Shown here piece after piece: positions 34,812-42,891 of a stretch of 64,000 nt of DNA (positions within the stretch are counted from its first letter, which is position 1; each line of letters opens with the position of its first letter). The notes beneath the pieces were generated by a model. That model did not search any database, was not told the DNA's origin, and saw only the letters and a program-made list of their open reading frames with translations. The DNA comes from Actinacidiphila guanduensis. GTDB taxonomy: Bacteria > Actinomycetota > Actinomycetes > Streptomycetales > Streptomycetaceae. Both the position numbers and the translations under genes were made by a program. The stretch spans positions 186,001-250,000 of the forward strand of contig NZ_FNIE01000011.1 in the NCBI RefSeq assembly GCF_900103985.1, written 5' to 3'.

Positions 34812-35867
34812 CTAAGCCAGCCCGGCAAGGGCAGCGGCCTCGACCCCGGCCCGCAGCCCGGCGACCCGCTCGTCGAGCGTGAACCCGGAGGGGGCCAGCG
34901 TCAGTGTCGTCACCCCCGCATCCGCGTACTCCCGCATCCGCTCGGCGATCCGCTCCACCGGCCCCAGCAGGCACGTGGAGTCGATGAGTTCCTGCGGCAC
35001 CGCGGCCGCGGCCCCCGCCTTGTCCCCGGCGAGATACCGCTCCTGGATCTCCGCGGCCGCCTTCTCGTACCCCATCCGCTGCGCGAGCTGGTTGTAGAAG
35101 TTCTGCTTGCGGCTGCCCATCCCGCCGACGTACAGCGCCGTGTACGGGCGGAACGTGTCGGCCAGCGAGGCCACTTCGGCGGCCGGGCCGAGCGCGAGCG
35201 GCAGCGTCGGGCAGACGTCGAACCCCTCCATCGTCAGCCCCGCCTTCTCCCGGCCGGCCCGCAGCGGGCGGATCGCGGTCTCCGCCAGGTGCGCCGCCGA
35301 GGGGAAGATGAGGAGCGCGCCGTCGGCGATCTCCCCGGTCTGCTCCAGGTTCTTCGGCCCGATCGCCGCGATGTAGAGCGGGATGTGCGCGCGCTCGGGG
35401 TGCACGGTGAGCTTGATCGGCTTGCCGGGCCCGCCCGGCAGCGGCAGCGTCCAGTGCTCGCCCTCGTACGTCAGCCGCTCGCGGGACATCGCCCGGCGGA
35501 CGATCTCGACGTACTCGCGGGTGCGGGCGAGCGGCTTGTCGAACCTGACGCCGTACCAGCCCTCCGACACCTGCGGGCCCGACACGCCGAGGCCGAGCCG
35601 GAACCGGCCGCCGGACAGGGAGTCCAGGGTGGCCGCCGTCATCGCGGTCATCGCCGGGGTCCGGGCCGGGATCTGGAAGATGGCCGAGCCGACGTCGATC
35701 CGCTCGGTCTGCGCGGCCACCCAGGAGAGCACGGTGGCGGCGTCCGAGCCGTACGCCTCGGCCGCCCAGCAGACGGAGTAGCCGAGCCGGTCCGCCTCCT
35801 TGGCGACGGCCAGGTTGTCCGCGTCCATCCCCGCGCCCCAGTAGCCGAGGTTGATCCCGAGCCGCAT
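34812..35867 (-). CDS. LLM-class F420-dependent oxidoreductase
   Basis: A 351-residue luciferase-like TIM-barrel protein. It opens MRLGINLGYWGAGMDADNLA and has the F420/FMN-phosphate region LSGGRFRLGLGVSGPQVSEG. A later block, TAIRPLRAGREKAGL, is typical of F420-dependent members such as those resembling Mer or MSMEG reductases. ATG at 35867 follows AAGGGGAG. It is divergent from the aldo-keto reductase gene. F420 rather than FMN is inferred from the subfamily; the substrate is unknown. Confidence 0.85.
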   Translation of the reverse strand: MRLGINLGYWGAGMDADNLAVAKEADRLGYSVCWAAEAYGSDAATVLSWVAAQTERIDVGSAIFQIPARTPAMTAMTAATLDSLSGGRFRLGLGVSGPQVSEGWYGVRFDKPLARTREYVEIVRRAMSRERLTYEGEHWTLPLPGGPGKPIKLTVHPERAHIPLYIAAIGPKNLEQTGEIADGALLIFPSAAHLAETAIRPLRAGREKAGLTMEGFDVCPTLPLALGPAAEVASLADTFRPYTALYVGGMGSRKQNFYNQLAQRMGYEKAAAEIQERYLAGDKAGAAAAVPQELIDSTCLLGPVERIAERMREYADAGVTTLTLAPSGFTLDERVAGLRAGVEAAALAGLA

Positions 35868-36011
35868 ACCGCTCCCCTTGTGTACTGGTGTCGTGTACTG
35901 GTGAGTAACGTCGCTGTCCCCCCGGACTGTAGCGCCGATCAGCGGGCAAGGCGCCTGTCGGGTACGTCACTGCTGCCCAATCGGGGGGTGCGGGCGCTAG
36001 CCTCAGCGGTC

Positions 36012-36992
36012 ATGGAGCAAAGGCACCTCGGGCGCACCGGTTTGCGCGTGTCGCGGCTCGGGCTCGGCACTCTGACGTGGGGGCGCGACACCGGCGAGCG
36101 CGAAGCCGCCGACCAGCTGAAGGCCTTCTGGGAGGCCGGCGGATCGCTGGTGGACACCGCGGACGTCTACGCGGACGGCGGCGCCGAGTACCTGCTGGGA
36201 CGGCTGCTGGAGGAGCTGGTGCCGCGCTCCGACCTGGTGATCGCCACCAAGGCCGGCAGCGTCCCCGACCCGGACCGGCGGTTCGACGCCTCCCGCGGCC
36301 ACCTGCTCTCCGCGCTGGACGCCTCCCTCCAGCGGCTCGGCACCGACTACGTCGATCTGTGGCAGGTGCACGCCTACGACCCCGAGACGCCACTGGAGGA
36401 GACGCTCCAGGCGCTCGACATCGCCGTCAGCTCCGGGCGGGCCCGGTACGTGGGCGTGTCCAACTTCTGCGGCTGGCAGCTGGCCAAGGCCGCGTCCTGG
36501 CAGCTGGCCGTCGCGGGCCGCACCGCGCTGGCCAGTACGCAGATGGAGTACTCGCTGCTCCAGCGCGGGGTCGAACGCGAGGTGCTGCCCGCGGCCCTGG
36601 ACCTCGGCGTCGGTCTGCTGCCCTCCTCACCGCTCGGCCGCGGTGTGCTCACCGGAAAGTACCGCAACGGCACGCCGGCCGACTCCCGCGGCGGCTCGGA
36701 GGGGATGGCCGCCTTCGTCGCGCCCTACCTCGACGAGACCGCCCGGCTGATCGTGGACGCGCTGGCCATAGCTGCCGACGGCCTGGCCGTCTCCCCCCTG
36801 CACGTGGCCCTCGCCTGGGTCCGCGACCGCCCGGGCGTGGCCGCCCCCATCCTCGGCGCGCGCAACGCCGCCCAGCTCAGCGCGGCGCTGTCGGTGGAGG
36901 GCCTTACCCTTCCGGAAGAGATCTGCCTGGCGCTGGACGATGTCTCGGCGCCGCTGCACCGCTACCCGGACCACGACTGGACCACCCTCTGA
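36012..36992 (+). CDS. Aldo-keto reductase
   Basis: A 326-residue NADPH-dependent aldo-keto reductase of the AKR11/12-like group. The tetrad is visible: Asp and Tyr in LVDTADVYADGGAE, Lys in LVIATKAGSV and His in DLWQVHAYD. Cofactor contacts are in SSPLGRGVLTGKY and the C-terminal LGARNAAQL. ATG at 36012 starts MEQRHLGRTGLRVSRLGLG, the usual family N-terminus. The RecD2-like gene begins 52 nt after its stop, so they may be cotranscribed. The substrate cannot be told. Confidence 0.9.
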   Translation: MEQRHLGRTGLRVSRLGLGTLTWGRDTGEREAADQLKAFWEAGGSLVDTADVYADGGAEYLLGRLLEELVPRSDLVIATKAGSVPDPDRRFDASRGHLLSALDASLQRLGTDYVDLWQVHAYDPETPLEETLQALDIAVSSGRARYVGVSNFCGWQLAKAASWQLAVAGRTALASTQMEYSLLQRGVEREVLPAALDLGVGLLPSSPLGRGVLTGKYRNGTPADSRGGSEGMAAFVAPYLDETARLIVDALAIAADGLAVSPLHVALAWVRDRPGVAAPILGARNAAQLSAALSVEGLTLPEEICLALDDVSAPLHRYPDHDWTTL

Positions 36993-37044
36993 GTCCCGCG
37001 TGTCGCGGCCCGGCCGCCCGCCCGCTCCTCCGGAGGCTCCCCGC

Positions 37045-39897
37045 GTGACCACCCCATCCCGCCGCCCCACCGCCACGGACGCCCCCGAGCCCCCCGCGGT
37101 CCCCGCGCCGGCCCGAGCCGCCACCGCGAACGCCGAGCCCCCGGAGCCGGCGGGTCCGTCCGGCGGCAGCCGCTCCTCGCAGGGCCCGGGCTCGCACTCG
37201 CAGGGTCCCGGGCCAGGCGACTCGGGCGCGGGGACATCGGGTTCGGCCGGCTCGGGCACGGGCGGCTCCGGTCCGGAGAGCGCGAGTTCGAGCGGTTCCG
37301 GTGCGGGTTCGGGTTCCGGTGCGGGATCGGGTTCCGGTGCGGGCGGGGGTGCCGGGCGCGCCAAGCCGAGCCTTGCCGACCTCGCGGCCGCCGTGAGGTC
37401 GATCGAGCGCGGGGAGAACCCGGCGGCGCCCGCGCCCAAGGGCGACCCGGCCGAGGCCCGGCGCAGGCGGCGCGAGGCCATGGCGCAGGAGGCCGCCGCC
37501 ATGCAGGCCGCAGAGGCCGCGGGCACGGCCCCCGCGACGGGCGGCGGCGCGGCGACGACGGATACGGACGGTACGGACGCGCCAGAGGGAACGGGCGTTG
37601 CGGAGGGCACTCGTTCGGGTGGTTCCGCGGACACGGAGGCTGACCCGGCGGAGACGGAGTCGGCCTCCGGCGCGGAGGGTTCGGCCGCTGCCGACGGGGC
37701 TCCTGGCGCCGTTGGGCACCATGGCGGCGAAGCGGCCCCGGACGCCCAGGGCGGCGCCCCTGGTGGCGAGGCAGAGGCCGACCGTCAGGAAGGCACCTCG
37801 CCTCGCCGCCATGGAGGCGAGGCGGCGGTGGGCGGTCAGGGTGGCACCCCTGGCGACGAAGCAGAATCCGCCTCCCCGGACGCGCACGAACCTGCCCAGG
37901 GCGGCGCCCCTGGTGGCGAGGCGCAGGTCGACGCCCAGGAGCACACCTCGCCTGGCGTCCCTGGCGGCGGGGAAAGCCGCCAAGGCCGTACTCCTGGCGC
38001 CCAGGCCGGGCCCGCCTCCCAGGACGCCGGGCCCGGCGCCCCGGGACGCACCGCACCTCACCGCCCTGAAGGCCAGGGCAGCGTCCATGGCAGCGGGGCC
38101 GCACCTGGCCTCCAGGGCGCCCGCTCGTCGCAAGGGGCGCGGCCCGAACTGCTCGGTCGTCCCCCGGCCGGTGCCCAGGGTGCGCGGGTGGCGCTGGATG
38201 CCGTCGCGGTCAAGGCGGCACAGGAAGTGCTGGGGGACGCGCCCGGCGAGGTGGGCGTCGCAGCCGTGCGGGCGCTCGGCGGCGGGGCCGCCGACCTGCT
38301 GCGGGAGGACCCGTGGCTGGTGCTCGGGCTGGAGGGCGCGCGCGTCGGCGTGGAGCAGGCGGACGCCTTCGCGCGGGCCGTGCTGGGGCCCGCGGCCGGG
38401 CCCGGCGACGAGCGGCGAGTGCGCGCGCTGGTGGCGCACCTGATGGAGAAGGCCGCCGAGCAGGGCCACACCGCGCTGACCGGCGACGCGCTGCGCGAGG
38501 CGCTGGCCCGCCACGCCGTACCCGACCCGGACGCGGCCCTGGCCGCCGCCGTCGAGGACGGCACCGTCCTGGTCTTCCGGGACGAGGGCGGGGCCGAGCC
38601 GGAAGGCGAGGACGCCGAAGAGACCGACGAAGAGGCCGCCGGGCCGCTGCTGTTCGGCCTGGACCGCTACGCGCTCGCCGAAGACAGCCTCGCCGACGGC
38701 TGCGTGCGGCTCATGCGCTCCTTCGAGGGCGACGACACCGACTGGGCGGCCGCCGAGGCCGCCGCACCCTCCTCCTCGGCCGCCGAGCTGATCCGTACGG
38801 CGGCCGCGCACGCGCTGGTGCTGCACTGCGGCGGCGAGGCGGCCCGGGCCGAGCCCGCGGCGCTGGTGGCCGCGGCCAGGGCGGCGGGCCTGCGGGCGTA
38901 CGCGGCCGCGTACACCGAGGACGGGCGGCGCCGGTTGGCCGCCGCCCTGGGCGAGGAGGCCGCCTTCACCGTCGAGGGCCTGCTCGCGGGCGGCCGCGCC
39001 TCCGACGGCAGCCTGCCGCTGGACCTGCTGGCGGTCCTGGACGCGCCCCAGTTGTCCGTCGAGGAGGCGGCCACGCTGGTGGAGGCCGTGCCGGACGGTG
39101 CCCGGCTGGTGCTCAGCGGGGACCCGCACACCCTGTGGTCGGCCGGGCCCGGCCGGGCCTTCGCGGACCTGCTGGCGGCCAAGGTGTGCCCGCGCGTCAC
39201 CTCCCGCACCCCCGACCCGGGCCCGATCGGCGAGCTGACGTCCTATGTGGCGATCGGCGAACTCCCCGCGGTCGAGGCGCCGGGCAAGGAGGTCGTGGTG
39301 GTGCCGGTGCGCGACCCGCGCGAGGCGGTGCACCGGGCGGTGCAGCTCGTCGCCGACTCGGTGCCGCGGGCCTTCGGCATCCCGCCGGAGCAGACACAGG
39401 TGATCACCGCGGCCCACGGGGGCCCGGCCGGCACCCGCGCCCTGAACGCGGCGCTCAAGGAACGGCTCAACCCCGGCCCCGGCCGCTTCGGCGGCTTCGA
39501 CCCGGGCGACCGCGTGGTCCACGTTCCCGCCCCCGGCCGCACCCACCCCGGCACCGTGCTCGGCGCCGAACCGGAGGGCCTGCGGCTCGGCACCGCCGAC
39601 GGCGAGGTGCTGGTGCCCCGCGAGGAGGTCGCCCGCACCGTACGCCACGGGTGGGCGATCACCGCCCACCAGGCGGCGGGCCAACGCCGGCCCGCCGCGG
39701 TCGTCGTGGTCCCGGGCGACGCCGGCCCCCTGCTCACCCGCGCCTGGACCTACACGGCCTTCACCCGCGCCGAGCGCCACCTCTCGGTGGTCCAGGGCGC
39801 CGACCAGGCCCTCCCGGCAGCAGTGGCATCCTCCCAAGCCGCCCCTCGCACCACCCGCCTCACCCAGATCCTCCGCGAGCTGGCCGCCGAAAGCTGA
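37045..39897 (+). CDS. RecD2-like helix-hairpin-helix protein with degenerate ATPase motifs
   Basis: A 950-residue protein. Residues 1-~375 are low-complexity (Gly/Ser/Pro/Glu/Asp-rich, with tandem repeats). A RecD2-type N-terminal module follows: AAVRALGGGAADLLREDPWL, then the GIGF-like GLEGARVGVEQADAFA and EQGHTAL. Helicase motif III (VLSGDPHTLWSAGPGRAFADL), a motif V-like AITAHQAAGQ and motif VI (WTYTAFTRAERHLSVV) remain. Walker A is replaced by LVLHCGGEAARAEPAAL, with no GKT/S, and the DEAQ of motif II reads LDAPQL. It is probably not an ATPase. GTG at 37045 follows GGAGG. It may bind DNA without unwinding it. Confidence 0.8.
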   Translation: MTTPSRRPTATDAPEPPAVPAPARAATANAEPPEPAGPSGGSRSSQGPGSHSQGPGPGDSGAGTSGSAGSGTGGSGPESASSSGSGAGSGSGAGSGSGAGGGAGRAKPSLADLAAAVRSIERGENPAAPAPKGDPAEARRRRREAMAQEAAAMQAAEAAGTAPATGGGAATTDTDGTDAPEGTGVAEGTRSGGSADTEADPAETESASGAEGSAAADGAPGAVGHHGGEAAPDAQGGAPGGEAEADRQEGTSPRRHGGEAAVGGQGGTPGDEAESASPDAHEPAQGGAPGGEAQVDAQEHTSPGVPGGGESRQGRTPGAQAGPASQDAGPGAPGRTAPHRPEGQGSVHGSGAAPGLQGARSSQGARPELLGRPPAGAQGARVALDAVAVKAAQEVLGDAPGEVGVAAVRALGGGAADLLREDPWLVLGLEGARVGVEQADAFARAVLGPAAGPGDERRVRALVAHLMEKAAEQGHTALTGDALREALARHAVPDPDAALAAAVEDGTVLVFRDEGGAEPEGEDAEETDEEAAGPLLFGLDRYALAEDSLADGCVRLMRSFEGDDTDWAAAEAAAPSSSAAELIRTAAAHALVLHCGGEAARAEPAALVAAARAAGLRAYAAAYTEDGRRRLAAALGEEAAFTVEGLLAGGRASDGSLPLDLLAVLDAPQLSVEEAATLVEAVPDGARLVLSGDPHTLWSAGPGRAFADLLAAKVCPRVTSRTPDPGPIGELTSYVAIGELPAVEAPGKEVVVVPVRDPREAVHRAVQLVADSVPRAFGIPPEQTQVITAAHGGPAGTRALNAALKERLNPGPGRFGGFDPGDRVVHVPAPGRTHPGTVLGAEPEGLRLGTADGEVLVPREEVARTVRHGWAITAHQAAGQRRPAAVVVVPGDAGPLLTRAWTYTAFTRAERHLSVVQGADQALPAAVASSQAAPRTTRLTQILRELAAES
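37294..37347. repeat. 18-bp in-frame tandem repeat
   Basis: GGTTCCGGTGCGGGTTCG occurs three times end to end with small changes, encoding a Gly-Ser-Gly-Ala-Gly-Ser linker in the RecD2-like protein. The 18-bp unit keeps the frame, so copy-number change would only alter linker length. Confidence 0.75.
37744..37922. repeat. ~75-bp in-frame minisatellite in the RecD2-like gene
   Basis: The same 29 bases beginning GCCCAGGGCGGCGCCCCTGG occur at 37744-37772 and 37894-37922. A diverged copy lies midway near 37834. The spacing of about 75 bp is a multiple of three. The encoded unit is acidic and Gly/Ala-rich (PGGEAE type). Confidence 0.7.
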
Positions 39898-40104
39898 GAG
39901 GGTGCCGAAGGCTGAAGGGGTCCTAACGGTACCGCCGCGAGGGTTCGCCGCCATCGCGGGGGTGCCGCACTCCTCGGGCCGGTCGCGCGGTTCCTCCCCC
40001 GAAAGCTTCGCCCGGGAGGTACGCCTGCGCGCCCGCAGGGGCCGCTCTCCACACGGAGGCAAGCCGCACGGGGACGCAAGGAGCTGCTCGCCCACAGAGG
40101 GCAC

Positions 40105-40154
40105 CCACCGGCCGGTGGCCAGGGGCGGACCGGACCGCCCCCACCGGCCGGTGG
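40105..40154. promoter_or_regulatory. Twin 14-bp palindromes flanking a hairpin
   Basis: The self-complementary CCACCGGCCGGTGG occurs at 40105-40118 and 40141-40154. Between them GGGGCGG and CCGCCCC (about 40122-40142) form a third stem. It lies 24 nt past the stop of the minus-strand gene at 40178. It may be a terminator for that gene. The rest of 39898-40177 has no gene. Confidence 0.6.
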
Positions 40155-40177
40155 GGAAGCGCAGGAAGCCGCGCCCC

Positions 40178-40786
40178 CTACTCCGCGTCGAGCACCGTGA
40201 GATCGTCCTCGAACACCGTGCTCATGTCGAACCGCGCCAGCGCCAGCCGCGGGTCCGCCTGGTCGAAGGGGTTCTCCAGCCACTCCCCCGGCTCGGCGGG
40301 CTCCGCCGCCGTCACCCAGAGCGTGGCGTCCCCCTCCTCCAAGCCGAACTCCTTGTGCCGCTGCGCGATCTCGTCCGGCTCGTACTCCCCGAAGACCGCG
40401 CCGACCGCGGCCCCCACGGAGTCGCCGAGCGCGTCGTCCTCGTCCTCGGAGATCCGCCGGGCCTGGGCGAACAGCCGCTCGGGCTCCACGATGACGTAGT
40501 CGCGGCGGACGAGCACGCTGATGGCCTCGGGGTCCTCCGGGCCCTCGTACTCCGTGCCGCCGTCGCCGGAGGGCACCTCGAAGGGGGTGACTTCGTCGTA
40601 CCTGTCGTACAGCAGCTCGTCGTACGACTCCGCGGCCGAGGCGAGGGCCTCGAACGCCGCGTAAACAGAGGGGTCGTCCTCGCCGGAACGGTTCTCGATC
40701 GCGTCGAGGTGCCGGTCGAGCGCGGCCTTGAGCGCTTCGACCGCCGCTCGGACCTCGACCACTGTGGGCTGCACGTCATCAGACAT
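40178..40786 (-). CDS. Conserved hypothetical acidic protein
   Basis: A 202-residue, strongly acidic soluble protein that I recognise only as a conserved Streptomyces type. The N-terminal half is predicted helical (VVEVRAAVEALKAALDRHLD, YAAFEALASAAESYDELLYD). The middle part is strand-like with SVLVRRDYVIVEPERLF. It has no cysteines, signal or membrane segment. ATG at 40786 faces the DUF5703 gene across 48 bp. The TAGCGT seven nt upstream of the ATG may be a -10, which would give a leaderless message. Function unknown. Confidence 0.75.
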   Translation of the reverse strand: MSDDVQPTVVEVRAAVEALKAALDRHLDAIENRSGEDDPSVYAAFEALASAAESYDELLYDRYDEVTPFEVPSGDGGTEYEGPEDPEAISVLVRRDYVIVEPERLFAQARRISEDEDDALGDSVGAAVGAVFGEYEPDEIAQRHKEFGLEEGDATLWVTAAEPAEPGEWLENPFDQADPRLALARFDMSTVFEDDLTVLDAE

Positions 40787-40834
40787 GGAGCAGACGCTAT
40801 CCGCACCGGGGCGTTGCCCGCACAATAGATAGCG

Positions 40835-41023
40835 ATGCCGGAATACGAATTCAGAGAGATGTACGTTCCGCGTGGGGTTTCGCGCCGGGACGCGGCCCGT
40901 CTGCTCACGGACGAGGCGGAGTACGGGCACTGGGAGCTGGACCGGGTCCGGCTGTACCCGGACGGCAGCCGGCGGGTGCGGTTGCGCCGCAGGATCATCC
41001 GACAGGTGCGGGCGACGTGGTGA
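40835..41023 (+). CDS. DUF5703 family small protein
   Basis: A 62-residue basic protein, MPEYEFREMYVPRGVSRRDA at the start and RRRIIRQVRATW at the end, highly conserved in Streptomyces. It contains DEAEYGHWELDRVRLYPDGS, a short beta-hairpin-like core. Its start codon directly follows GATAGCG, an arm of an inverted repeat shared with the divergent gene. No Shine-Dalgarno is evident, so the message may be leaderless. Function unknown. Confidence 0.85.
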   Translation: MPEYEFREMYVPRGVSRRDAARLLTDEAEYGHWELDRVRLYPDGSRRVRLRRRIIRQVRATW

Positions 41024-41057
41024 GGGCGGGACCGCTCTCGTAGGGGCGGGGTGTGTG

Positions 41058-41315
41058 CCCCCGTACGGACGTGAGGCGGGCCTGGCGGGTGGGGCAGCGG
41101 TCCACGAGCGAGGGTGACAGGCGTACGAGGGGTGCGTGCTCCCGTACGGAGGTCAGGTGACCGTGTGGGGTTGGGCAGCAGCGCCCCAGCGGCGGTGACG
41201 AGACCGTACGAAGGCCGCCCGCCCCCGTACGGAAGTCACGTTGCCGTGTCGGGCGGGGCAGCAGCCCCCGAGCGGCGGTGGTCCCGGCCTACGGCGGGCT
41301 GGGGCCCGTACGGGC
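41058..41315. repeat. Diverged ~82-bp tandem repeat array
   Basis: The 473-bp gap between the DUF5703 and chpC genes is largely a tandem array. Copies can be aligned on CCCGTACGG starting at about 41058, 41139, 41222 and 41303 (last one partial), giving periods of 81-83 bp. Each unit also carries GGGGCAGC and a GAGCGGCGGTG-like block. No gene is supported here. Confidence 0.7.
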
Positions 41316-41496
41316 GCGGGCGTTGCTGCCGGGGACGCACGAAGGCCCGCGAGGGGCCGGAGGTTTCGGTCCCTGCGGGCCTGGATGCCGCCGCTGGGTG
41401 CGGGTCACGGGTGGAGAGGTGCCGCTGGTCCTGCCGGCGGGTACCGCTGTGTACCGCCGGCGAGGTGTGCTGCTGTCGTACGTACCGCTCCGGGCC

Positions 41497-42192
41497 TCAG
41501 CGCCGGGCCGTACGTGCCTTGCGGTAGAGGATGGCGCCGGCGAGCATCAGGCCGCCTGCCGACGCGGCGGCGACACCGAGGCCGTTCGCCCCGGTCTCCG
41601 CGAGTGCGGCCGTGTCGGCCGTGGTGGGCACGGTGCTGCTCGTGTCCGAGACGGGGACGGTGCCGCCGGGGGTTCCGGGGGTCACGCCGCCGCTACCGGG
41701 CGTACCGGGAGTGCCGGGGTTGCCCGGCGTACCGGGGTTCCCGGGCTGCCCGGGGTTGCCGCCGTGACCGGGGTGCCCAGGCGTACCAGGGTGCCCGGGG
41801 TGCCCGGGGTGCCCGGGGTGCCCGGGGTGCCCGGGATGTCCAGGGTGGCCCGGGTGCCCCGGATATCCGGGGTGCCCGGGCGTACCCGGGTTGCCGGGGT
41901 GACCCGGCCGGCCGGGCGTACCCGGCGTACCGGGGCCGCCGTGCCCCTGGTCACTGTTGACGCACTGGTTGCCGAACGCCGGGTTCAGCAGCGCCAGCAC
42001 GTCCACCGTGTTGCCGCAGACGTTCACCGGGACGTGCACGGGCGCCTGCACCGTGTTCCCGGAGAGCACGCCCGGCGAACCGGCCGCCGTACTCGCCGCG
42101 CCCGCGTCGGCGTACGCAAAGCCGCCCGTGGCGGCCAGGACGCCGCCGGTGGCGACAACGGTGAGCAGGCCCTTCTTCGCGACCTCTCGCAT
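41497..42192 (-). CDS. chpC: Long chaplin with sortase signal and Pro-Gly-His stalk
   Basis: Cell-wall-anchored chaplin of 231 residues, needed for the hydrophobic aerial surface. A signal peptide (about residues 1-29) is followed by one chaplin domain ([39 protein letters not shown]) with the two conserved cysteines. About 100 residues of collagen-like PGx repeats come next, mostly PGH, PGT and PGN. The C-terminus is sortase signal LAETG, a hydrophobic segment and a basic tail RKARTARR. S. coelicolor long chaplins carry two chaplin domains; here only one is seen, and the stalk replaces the other. ATG at 42192 follows AGGTAGGGA. It is next to chpH, as in S. coelicolor. Confidence 0.88.
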   Translation of the reverse strand: MREVAKKGLLTVVATGGVLAATGGFAYADAGAASTAAGSPGVLSGNTVQAPVHVPVNVCGNTVDVLALLNPAFGNQCVNSDQGHGGPGTPGTPGRPGHPGNPGTPGHPGYPGHPGHPGHPGHPGHPGHPGHPGHPGTPGHPGHGGNPGQPGNPGTPGNPGTPGTPGSGGVTPGTPGGTVPVSDTSSTVPTTADTAALAETGANGLGVAAASAGGLMLAGAILYRKARTARR

Positions 42193-42300
42193 GGTTCGTT
42201 CCCTACCTCGTGACTTTCGTGACCCTCGGCGGCCGCGGGCCCCGGCACGCACCGACACGTGCGCACCCGGCCCCCGCGACCGTCCAGGAATGGCGAGCGG

Positions 42301-42327
42301 CCCCGGAGTGCGGGGACGCACCCGGGG
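42301..42327 (-). terminator. Candidate chpH terminator
   Basis: CCCCGGaGTGC and GCACCCGGGG pair around GGGGAC with one bulged A. It lies 33 nt past the chpH stop and 109 nt ahead of chpC, so chpC probably has its own promoter. Confidence 0.55.
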
Positions 42328-42359
42328 CCGACGTCGGCCGACACGCGGCCGAGCGGTGA

Positions 42360-42593
42360 CTAGCTGTTGACGCAGGTGTTGCCGAAGGCCGGGTTCAGCA
42401 GGCCGATCACGTTGATCGTGTTCCCGCACACGTTCACCGGAACGTGGACCGGGATCTGCACGACGTTGCCGGACAGCACGCCGGGCGACTGCACGGCGGC
42501 ACCCTGCGCGCCGGCGTCGGCCGCGGCAAGGCCCGCGCCCGCGAGCACCAGGCCACCGGTGGCAGCCGCGACGGCGACGACCTTCTTGATCAT
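42360..42593 (-). CDS. chpH: Short chaplin ChpH
   Basis: Secreted 77-residue amyloid-forming chaplin that coats aerial hyphae and spores. It has a signal peptide ([20 protein letters not shown], cleavage after AAADA near residue 27). A single chaplin domain follows, with [20 protein letters not shown] and the second cysteine in NTCVNS. The length equals that of S. coelicolor ChpH. ATG at 42593 has GAGGAGGAA upstream. Its promoter region carries a BldN-like sequence and an inverted repeat. Confidence 0.95.
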   Translation of the reverse strand: MIKKVVAVAAATGGLVLAGAGLAAADAGAQGAAVQSPGVLSGNVVQIPVHVPVNVCGNTINVIGLLNPAFGNTCVNS

Positions 42594-42647
42594 GGGGTTC
42601 CTCCTCATGGGACAGGTGCGGTCCGAGGAACGCGGACCACACCCGCA

Positions 42648-42675
42648 GTAACGAGGCCGAGGAGGAGGGGCTACG
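42648..42675 (-). promoter_or_regulatory. BldN-type promoter of chpH
   Basis: On the minus strand CGTAGC (42675-42670), exactly 16 nt, then CGTTAC (42653-42648). The published sigma-BldN consensus, from memory, is CGTAAC-N16-CGTTGA, so 5/6 and 4/6 bases match with the right spacing. Transcription would start near 42641, giving a leader of about 48 nt. Confidence 0.6.
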
Positions 42676-42692
42676 AACACCCCGAAGGCTTC

Positions 42693-42726
42693 ACCCGTAC
42701 CGGCGAATGATCACACCGGTACGGGT
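42693..42726. promoter_or_regulatory. 11-bp inverted repeat upstream of the chpH promoter
   Basis: ACCCGTACCGG (42693-42703) and CCGGTACGGGT (42716-42726) are exact complements, 12 nt apart. They end 17 nt upstream of the -35. This is the geometry of an activator or repressor site; the binder is unknown. Confidence 0.6.
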
Positions 42727-42774
42727 ACACATGGTCGAACGAGACGGCGCCGTACGGCAGTTGCCCGTACGGCG

Positions 42775-42808
42775 CCGCTCGCGCTCAACAGCCGCTCGCG
42801 GTCAACAG
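42775..42808. repeat. 17-bp tandem duplication
   Basis: CCGCTCGCGCTCAACAG (42775-42791) is followed directly by CCGCTCGCGGTCAACAG (42792-42808), one base different. It lies between the M20 peptidase stop and the chpH promoter. GTCCTCAG also recurs twice nearby (42832 and 42860 regions). Confidence 0.65.
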
Positions 42809-42891
42809 GTGCCCGTGAGAGGCCGACTGTCCTCAGTGATCGCCCGCACGGGGCCCGCCGTCCTCAGCGGTCGCGTACGGCGCCGCCCGCT

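Noticed and set aside
41058-41315. CRISPR-like array
   Set aside because: The units are long (~82 bp), diverged throughout and without alternating constant repeats and unique spacers; no cas genes are nearby.
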